In this document: piece after piece, positions 56,989-64,000 of the stretch
Layout of the letters: every line of letters begins with the position of its first letter
Numbering within the stretch: the first letter of the stretch is position 1
From: Polyodon spathula
Taxonomy: Eukaryota > Chordata > Actinopteri > Acipenseriformes > Polyodontidae
Assembly: GCF_017654505.1 (NCBI RefSeq)
Contig: NC_054572.1
Coordinates: 3,895,414 to 3,959,413 of the forward strand
DNA: 64,000 nucleotides
Direction of reading: 5' to 3'
Program-made: the position numbers and the translations under genes
Notes under the pieces: generated by a model
Database searches by the model: none
What the model was told of the DNA's origin: nothing
Seen by the model: the letters and a program-made list of their open reading frames with translations, nothing else

Positions 56989-57789
56989 CCCTTTAAGGGT
57001 CTTGTTGACACGCTTAACTAAGCCATTCATTTGGTGATGTTACTCCGAAGTTCTGAAGTGTCTAATTTTCAGTAATTTGCACAGTTCCTTGGTAACGCAA
57101 TACATGGAAGGAGTGCCCTGGTCCTTAAGTATCTGTCTTGGGATTCCTACCCTGCTGAACACCACAAACACCTCTTTGGCAATAACTTTAACTGAGGTAT
57201 TACAGAGGGGAACAGCCTCCGGATATCTCATCTCATAGTCTAAGATAACCAAAATATGCTGATGTCCACGGGCTGACTTGCCTAGGGGGCCTACTATATC
57301 CATGGCTATGCGCTCAAATGGAGTCTCTATTATTGGCAGTGGCACTGGTGGGCTGTGGAATGTCTTAAAAGGGTCCGTAGGCTGGCATTCTAGACAGGAA
57401 GTACAGTGTTGGGCTAAATCATGTATCCCAAGCCAGTACAACCTACGAAAGATACGTTCTGTGGTTTTCGCTACCCCTAAATGCCACCCTAGGGGATGCC
57501 CATGGGCTAAATCTAGTACCACCCTCCTGAACTGTTGGAGCACAATTAACTGCTCCACGATCTCTTCCCCTTCTTTATCTAAGCGATATAACAAATCATT
57601 CTGCATAGGAAAGTGAGGATAGGTGAGAGGGATCTCAGGATTAGTTTGAACCTTGTTTACCACTATTATACTCTCTCTGACAGAAACTAAAGTGGGATTG
57701 TGTAATTGGGCGGTCCCGAAATTTGCTGCATTTGTTCCCAAATCAGGTAAGTTCAGTTCCGACCTTACCAGAGGAGCTAGGAACCTCAT
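56989..57789 (-). pseudogene. Integrase of a Gmr1-like gypsy element, broken
   Basis: It is open from 57789 to a stop at 57040. The HHCC zinc-binding domain is near residues 90-135 (LDLAHGHPLGWHLGVAKTTE, YWLGIHDLAQHCTSCLEC). The catalytic core follows: FERIAMDIVGPLGKSARGHQ, ILVILDYEMRYPEAVPL (first Asp) and FSRVGIPRQILKDQGTPSM (second Asp). After the stop the same frame continues HHQMNGLVKRVNKTLKG, where families have DGLVERFN, so the third catalytic residue Glu is Lys here. Integrase inserts the cDNA into the genome. With the stop and the lost Glu this copy cannot work. Confidence 0.85.
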
Positions 57790-57880
57790 GATCCACTTTC
57801 TCTCCTATCATTATGTCCATTGGGAACTCTGGTTTACACTCTGTAACAATGCCACTTAGCTTTCAGCTTCATTTACATGA

Positions 57881-58788
57881 TTTCCTGAATGTAGAAAACA
57901 AGCAAACGAGGGTGCAACATTTACGACTTGCTTCACACATTTTCATACAGTTTTGTCTTTAGCTTACAAATAAGCGAAAAGCTTAAAGAGTTTATTTTTA
58001 ACACTGAGCCTACAGATCTTGAACTCATCAATAGTATATGATTTCAAAGGTCAGCTATATTCCAATAGACCTTCAACCAAAACTAAGCACTCTATTTATA
58101 TACCTAATGTACCTCTAGGGGAGTCTAATCTTACCTCCACACTTGGCATTGTGTGTGTGTATTTTCTGCAGCCGCTATGAATAATGCAATAGTGGATGCT
58201 AAAATGAATTTTTCAACAGTAAGGCAACAAGTGATAGGAAAATGCCAAGAGTGAATCTCAAATAACACAGACCACCCAACCTTAGCTCCATCATTTGTTC
58301 TAAATGTCATACAAGGTCTTTCCATCTTGCTTTAATAATTATTGTAATTGTTGTTCTTTTATGCTACAAAGGGCAGTTGAAGGAGAGAAATGAATCTGAA
58401 AAAATAGGCAATAATTTGGAAGATTAGTATGATATATGAATGATATGATAGTGCTATATTGATCATGCTTCTGAATTGCAGTTTAGCACAATTGCATGTT
58501 CTTTTTTATATGGAAATAAGCATCTCCTATGTGTGTTATTTCTTCTGAGGACATTATGTTTACATTTGGATCTTATGCACCTCATGGCACAGCTGGAATT
58601 GCCCACACTGACTCAGCCTTTCCTCCATTCTCTCCGCTGGTGAAGCTGGCTTGTTCTAGTCAGTCAGACTCCAGGTGGCTTGCAGCGCTATATTTCAAAG
58701 GGCAGTTTATTACTGAATGTCAAACAATCTGTTCGGAACTCTTAATATTTAAGTCAGTGCACTGGATCAGTATCAGAATTGCATACAT

Positions 58789-58859
<71 letters not shown>

Positions 58860-61289
58860 ATTTTTTAAGTAGCTGGGAAATGTAGGCAGTATATACAGCA
58901 CTTCTTATTGTTTGCAGCAATGGATTATTTCTGATATAGTGATTTACAGGTATGTTGACTCTAGCTATGGAGGCTTATTTCTGATTCAAGGTTTCAGGTC
59001 CTGTGTGGAACCTTGTTGCTCAAAAGCTCTGATTCTTTGATTCCGATGTGGAAGCCTCTATATTAAACCAGGGGCACAGTCTTGAATCTGCAGCCACCTG
59101 CAGGAGCTCTGTTTACCCTTTGTCCTCAGGCTGACATCAGAGTGGAAATTTATAAAGAGCTTGATTGGCCTCCTGTTGCTCAATGCAATGCCACTTTGAT
59201 TGCAGGTGATATTTTTTACAGCTTTATCTTATGCCATCAGTCTGATCCTTTTCAGCGCTGGTGTCTGCTTTTTGATAACATCTTATCAAAATAAATCACA
59301 TGCTGTTCATAATTCTGTAATGTATAGGACACACTTCATAAGACATGCTAATGTATTAAAAAATATACTTTAGAAATAACTCTCTGTACTGATAACATTA
59401 CATTCGAACTGTTCTCTACTTTAATGTTTTCACATTTAAATACCCTTTCAGCAACCAAACCAATCCAGAGATTCATGTGTATAAATATCTAGTTTCAGCC
59501 CTGCACATCTTGTTTCAGTCCAGTCCATTTGAAGTAATGGTTTTGATTGATTTTCAAACACCAGTGTTATTGTATCGAACTCTCGGAATAGCAACAACAG
59601 CTTTAGTAGCAAGCGATTTTGAAATGGAATTTGTTAATAATATTAATCTGTTATGCTTTGAAACTGAGTCGATGATGTCGTTAATGAACGCATTTCTCAT
59701 AAAAAAATGTAATTGTCGCAGGTCACATACATAACTTCCTGTCTCAGCGACTTGGTAAGGGGAACTCGTTAATCAAAAAGCACGTTACCCAGATAAAAGA
59801 AAACAAATAGAAGCATAATTCGCTGTAATGGAAACTACTAGCGTACAGGGAGACAGCTCCCCCACCAGCACCAAAAAAAAACCAGAAAACAAAAACTTAA
59901 ACCCCACTAGTCATCTCCCCTCTTCTGGGGGGGGGGGAGTAGTTTGCCACAGCTTACTATATACAACTCTTTTATTGTGCATTTTACAATCTCTTTTTTG
60001 GTTAAAAAGAAAAAAAAAACACCTTTTTGGGCGGTGGGAGGGGGCAGGGTAAGGCATCTCTCTATATTGGTTGGAATTTATTTTCTTTTGTTGACATCTA
60101 CTTTTGACTGTATTTTAGTAAGTACAACTGTAGGCTATAAATAAATAAATATGTTTGAAGTGACATTTGGGTTTGTAGTTGTCAGTTATTGTACATGTAC
60201 ACCAAGTACGTAACACTTAATTATATATTTATAAGCTTTTAAAATTACGATATAACTCCCTAACCCAATACACAATTAGTTTATAATTAATTCTTCGCTG
60301 AATTCCTCTAATCATACATTTTCTCTGGTACTCTGCTCACCTCCGAGATAAATAAACACAACATGAATAGAAGGAGACACCAAACACTTAAGGTATTATA
60401 AGAACATTGTCTACGCATACAAACACATGAAGGTGAAAGTGTACATTGTACATAAAGTGTGGGGGGAGTCTGACAACATTGCTAATAAGTTTAAGCAAAA
60501 TTCATGTCAATGATTTGTTTCCTGACAGCCCAGGCCCTGGTGGCTTCCCTGGGAGGAATATTCTGAGGAGGCTTCAATGGTTCAAGATGAGGCATTTCTT
60601 CCTCCAGGATACAACATGCTACGAAGATCCTCAATTGCATTGAACCACACCACCTAATTTGTCGAGGCAGTGAAACCTCATTTTTAGTAAACCTTGATCA
60701 CATTCCTTGTGGATCTGTGTGCCCACATACGCCGGTTCTTCATTCTTGTGTGGATTAGACACAGGTGTTAAAAGCCAAGCACGCATTAAAAATCCGCAAT
60801 TACCTAAGAAAACTTTATTGTAATATCTAATATGTCATTTTCTATACCAATATTTAATGACTCATGTAGAGTATTGGGAGTGTTAAGGCTTTAAGCAATG
60901 TATGCTAGAGAGGTCAAAGGGCGGAAGGCGGGAGTCGAGATGAAAAAGGCTTTGTCTGGAGAACGGTGCCTGGGGCATGGCTGCTGTAATAAAAAACCAA
61001 GAGTTCACTTATTAAACACGTCTGGCTTGAATACTTTACAATTCACTCTTAGGTTTTTATTTATATAATTCTAATAAAATCTACAGTAGAGGTCAGCTGT
61101 TATATAATGTACGTATCCAGAGTTTAGAAAGGCTACAGTTGCATTCATAATTTATTGGTAGTAAAAGGTTACAAATGGCTAAAACAGGTGAATAAATCTC
61201 ATTCATAACCACAGGTATAGAAAAGGCTAAAATATTTTCATAACTACAAATATTGAATTATCTAAGTAGTCTTACTCTACTGACCTATA
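57881..61289. other. 3.4 kb without a gene
   Basis: It holds only a TA microsatellite and short frames. About 60930-61040 (…GGCTGCTGTAATAAAAAACC, TTATTAAACACG) could be an LTR remnant, but nothing confirms it. Confidence 0.45.
58794..58853. repeat. (TA)n microsatellite
   Basis: About 58 bp of uninterrupted TA. Confidence 0.95.
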
Positions 61290-61538
61290 TGACAAAGTGA
61301 ACTATAAAATATATGGGAAAGGGGTAGAGTGTATATTGGTCCGAGAGTGATGAGGAGCCTGTATTCTCTCCACTGAATTTGTGTCACACAAGTAAGTTGT
61401 AGTCTCTGACTGCCAATGTCAGAGAAGACTACAATTCCCAGAGTTCCACAGGGTCGACCATTTGAGTTAATGTCTCCATATAGACATATAAGAGCATGTT
61501 TTTTTTTCCCTAGTGTGAGCAGTGTAAGGACTCCTACA
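61290..61538 (+). repeat. 5' LTR of the Gmr1-like element
   Basis: It starts TGACAAAGTGAACTATAAAA and ends CTCCTACA. It shares GGTCCGAGAGTGATGAGGAG, AATGTCAGAGAAGACTACAA and AGCATGTTTTTT… with the minus-strand LTR. No convincing primer binding site is seen after it. Confidence 0.72.
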
Positions 61539-61549
61539 AGCCACTTCCG

Positions 61550-62440
61550 TGCAACAAGAAGTGACACGTGTCCAGCAGAGACCAACTGGATCCAACAGGA
61601 CACCAATCAGTTATTGCGAGAGGAACAGCTGAGAGCCAATTTGACTCTGCAAAAGGACATACAGACCTTGGCAGAGGGAATCAATGATTTGGCCAGCAGG
61701 GTTTTGCCTAGCTCTCAAACCATACATGCTAGTCAGTGTTTACAGAAAATGACTAGCAATGATGATGTTGAGGCTTATTTGAAAACTTTTGAGTGCACCG
61801 CTGAAAGAGAGAAGTGGTCCACTGACCAGTGGGCTGGACTGGTCACTTCTTTTCTTGCCGGGGATGCCCAAAAGACGTACTTTGACCTGGAAGGAGATGA
61901 GGTTGCCGAATACAGCAAACTACAGCAGAGATCTTTGCCCAACTTAGCGTCACTACGGCGGTACGAGCCCAAAACTTCCATGGCTGGAAGTGACAAAGCT
62001 CCCAGGTCTCAAATGTTTGATCTCATTCATCTAGCCAGGAAATGGCTCCAACCAGAGGTTTCAACCACTGGCCAGATAGGGGAGCGAGTTGTGATGAATA
62101 GATACCTACAAGGATTGCCACCGGGTCAGCTAGTTGCGCTGGTCAAACGCAACATTGTTGCAGGAGCGCTACTCAACCCACCGGAATAGAACGTTCCCCG
62201 ATCCCGAAAGTCCGGAATCACAGCCGAACTTGTAAAACTGTTCTTGGGAAAACGAAGAGCAGACTAGGTCTGTGAAGGGACATTGTGACAGTGGGGTATC
62301 TGAAGGTAAACATGATCCGAGGCTTAAACAAAAGGAAGTTGAAAGGTTTAAAGTTTGATCATTTAGCAGGCCCTTAAGGTGCTTTAGGTGCTTTGAATAC
62401 GGTCATATAGCCACTAACTTCCTGAACATGAGGAACCGAT
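61550..62440 (+). pseudogene. Gag with SCAN-like capsid, broken
   Basis: It is open to 62189; the frame starts inside the LTR, so the true start is uncertain. The stretch about 61740-61930 reads LQKMTSNDDVEAYLKTFECT, AEREKWSTDQWAGLVTSFLA, GDAQKTYFDLEGDEVAEY. About 62000-62160 reads APRSQMFDLIHLARKWLQPE and MNRYLQGLPPGQLVALVKRN. These are the capsid blocks of gypsy gags from which, as I recall, the vertebrate SCAN domain derives. After a stop, 62380-62425 reads CFRCFEYGHIATNF, a CCHC knuckle whose last Cys is Phe. Gag packages the element's RNA. The stop, the lost Cys and the truncation mark a pseudogene. Confidence 0.82.
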
Positions 62441-62552
62441 GCAGTGGAACATGAGGAGCCGATAAAGTGGAACAGCCTAATTCCAGCTCTCTATATACCT
62501 GTACTATAGTTTCTGTAGTAACAGAGGGAACCAAATGGTGATAAACACACAC

Positions 62553-62814
62553 ACATATATTTTTATAAAATGCCTTTCATAGTGGACCACCATCACAAAG
62601 CACTTACAGAGGTAGGCTGTAAACTGTGCATTATATGCAGAGTCACTTACAATAGGACACTGATTTAACATCTCATCCACAGGATGGAGCACAAGGAGGT
62701 TAAGTGACTTGCTCAGAGTCACACAGTGAGTCAGTCAGTGGCAGAGGTGGGATTGGAACCAGTGACCTTCTGGTTACATGCCCTGGACTTTAACCACTGG
62801 ACCACACTGCCTCC
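62553..62814 (-). mobile_element. tRNA-derived SINE with a LINE-type tail
   Basis: On the minus strand it starts GGAGGCAGTGTGGTCCAGTG. The A box TGGTCCAGTGG is at 62804-62794 and the B box GGTTCCAATCC at 62760-62750, the correct order and spacing for RNA polymerase III. A central part (CACTGTGTGACTCTGAGCAA, GTCACTTAACCTCC) resembles the CORE/MIR-type region of vertebrate SINEs. The end GCTTTGTGATGGTGGTCCAC, TATGAAAGGCATTTTATAAA equals the 3' tail of the LINE at 4918-5583, which suggests that LINE family mobilises it. Confidence 0.82.
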
Positions 62815-63110
62815 TTTTTGCTCATTCCCTTGCCTCAAACATCCTCTTTCCAATTTCTAAATGTATTCTAATTGCAGATATTGCTGTTATCTGTACAAAC
62901 AGCTTCTGATTTTATAGAACGTGCACCAAAATGTTTTTGAATATCCATATTTCCACCTCTCAACACCTTCTTTGGCTGCAGTCTTGATTTTGATATCCCA
63001 GATTCATTAGCATTGTGTTACAGTGTAATTACACTCTAATAAAGTGTTATCATCTTGTATTATTGTGTGGAATATGCAATGCAGCCTGGCACTTTCTCCT
63101 CAGGACTCTT
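62815..63110. other. Short spacer, nothing seen
   Basis: AT-rich, no feature. Confidence 0.4.
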
Positions 63111-63112
63111 GA

Positions 63113-63196
<84 letters not shown>
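63111..63196. repeat. (AAAG)n microsatellite
   Basis: About 21 uninterrupted GAAA units. Lys-Glu-Arg frames through it are artefacts. Confidence 0.96.
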
Positions 63197-63197
<1 letters not shown>

Positions 63198-64000
63198 TGT
63201 TTTTCAAGCATTTACTCAGGGTTATAATCAACCCTCCTCCTTTCTGATTTGCTAGGACTTAAGCTAGCTGTCCAGTCCAGCACTGGGCTTCCTCTGTGCC
63301 TGCTGACATTGACTGATGAGCTTTTTTATTCTCTGCAGAAGGGCTAACAAGACGAGCCCTGCTGGCTCACCTAAACTGCCGCAATGTGTCTCTTTAACTG
63401 AGAGGGATGGAAAGGGGTGGTCCAGATGTGCCACAGCTGGGAATGTTTCCAACAGCCTCTCTGGACTGCCTTGATGAGTCCGACACACATCTGTTCATAG
63501 TGTTGGTCCATATGATTTGAGAGTCATTGCTGCATTTTTATAACAACGATGCCTACATAGCCATCACACAAGATGCATTGGGTATTGCATTTAGTCAATG
63601 GCTAGTTTCACATATTCAAATAGTTTAAGATATGTAAGGTGCAGAAGAAAATGTTGCTCCACACCAACAATCTGGAAAGGCTACTCTAAGAACAGCGTGT
63701 AGGATATGTGCAGCCAAAATGTCAATTGCTAAAATAAGGTGGTCTGACCTCAGCAGCCCAGACTGTTTAAACAGTCAACATGGAAGTGAAGTGGAATGGA
63801 GCCTCCTGACTACAGACGTTTCATTGTCTGCTCCTGGATCTCACAGTCTGCCAGCCTTCTTCCTTCACAGACGAGAAAGGCTTATATTATCAAACTCTAT
63901 CCAACATCATATACAGCATACCCCGCATTCCAAAAGATACCGGCCCCTAACTCCCATTAGTGTCAAGTAGAATGGATAAAGGCCAGTTTCCCTTGCCAGT
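63197..64000. other. No gene seen
   Basis: Short frames on both strands without family similarity, up to the window edge. Confidence 0.45.

Larger units (their letters stand above)
55924..57880 (-). mobile_element. 3' part of a Gmr1-like Ty3/gypsy retrotransposon
   Basis: In minus-strand order it has an integrase (57789-56989), a region occupied by a foldback repeat instead of RT, an RNase H domain (56627 to about 56180), a purine tract and a 240-bp 3' LTR. The RNase H end runs directly to the purine tract, with no integrase after it, so the integrase-first order is genuine. That order is the hallmark of Gmr1-type gypsy elements, as I recall. The copy is dead. Confidence 0.78.
61290..62480 (+). 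mobile_element. 5' part of a Gmr1-like Ty3/gypsy retrotransposon (LTR and gag)
   Basis: A 249-bp LTR homologous to 55924-56163 is followed on the same strand by a gag reading frame. Here the LTR start TGACAAAGTGAAC is preceded by ordinary flank (CCTATA), as expected of a 5' LTR. The copy ends within or just after gag; no pol follows. It faces away from the 55.9-57.9 kb fragment. Confidence 0.75.

Noticed and set aside
62750..62804. A tRNA gene
   Set aside because: A and B boxes are present but there is no cloverleaf-length acceptor pairing, and a SINE body and tail follow.
63264..63488. 74-codon minus-strand frame
   Set aside because: No family similarity or supporting signals.

Overview
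The window looks like intergenic or intronic DNA from a repeat-rich vertebrate genome. It is most likely a ray-finned fish, and several repeat families look like those I remember from sturgeon and paddlefish, but that species-level guess is inference from memory. I recognise no host protein-coding gene and no tRNA, rRNA or other structural RNA gene. All convincing coding sequence belongs to transposable elements. Much of the rest is microsatellite or minisatellite.

The most intact element is a minus-strand Tx1-clade LINE (23014-29060). It has an open ORF1 with a CCHC knuckle and a 1,329-residue ORF2 (endonuclease, reverse transcriptase, C-terminal CCHC), and it lies exactly between two (GA/TC)n tracts. 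This fits the Kibi-type LINEs that insert specifically into TC microsatellites. The second is a young non-autonomous LTR retrotransposon (13776-17575) with two nearly identical 422-bp LTRs, a tRNA-Leu-type primer binding site and a polypurine tract. Its only gene is a two-zinc-knuckle protein that runs into about 60 tandem 36-bp units. A solo LTR of the same family lies at 10654-11034.

Region by region. 0-11 kb holds LTR-like repeats, a decayed hAT fragment split by an L2/CR1-type LINE piece and a solo LTR, several AT-rich arrays, and an L2 3' end. 11-18 kb holds the non-autonomous LTR element. 18-22 kb holds a deleted L2-like LINE and a long TG array. 23-29 kb holds the TC-targeted LINE. 29.6-30.5 kb is a paralogue of the 4.8-7.1 kb repeat without two of its insertions. 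31.8-33 kb is an L2 piece. 33-40 kb is largely single-copy-looking DNA with a telomere-like patch and a C-rich minisatellite. 40.8-42 kb is a PIF/Harbinger element with 3-bp TSDs and a Myb/SANT-like gene. 43.4-46.4 kb holds a split L2 copy. 47.4-50.3 kb is a hAT element with TIRs, an 8-bp TSD, a broken ZBED-type transposase and a nested solo LTR. 52-55 kb holds two minisatellites. 55.9-57.9 kb and 61.3-62.5 kb are two opposite-facing fragments of a Gmr1-like Ty3/gypsy family, in which integrase lies upstream of RNase H and the gag capsid is SCAN-like. 62.5-62.8 kb is a tRNA-derived SINE whose tail matches the LINE at 4.9 kb.

The elements interact mainly by nesting and by sharing machinery (SINE with LINE tail, non-autonomous LTR with an absent autonomous partner). 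Boundaries without a TSD or a second copy are approximate. Family names come from motif recognition, not from searches.
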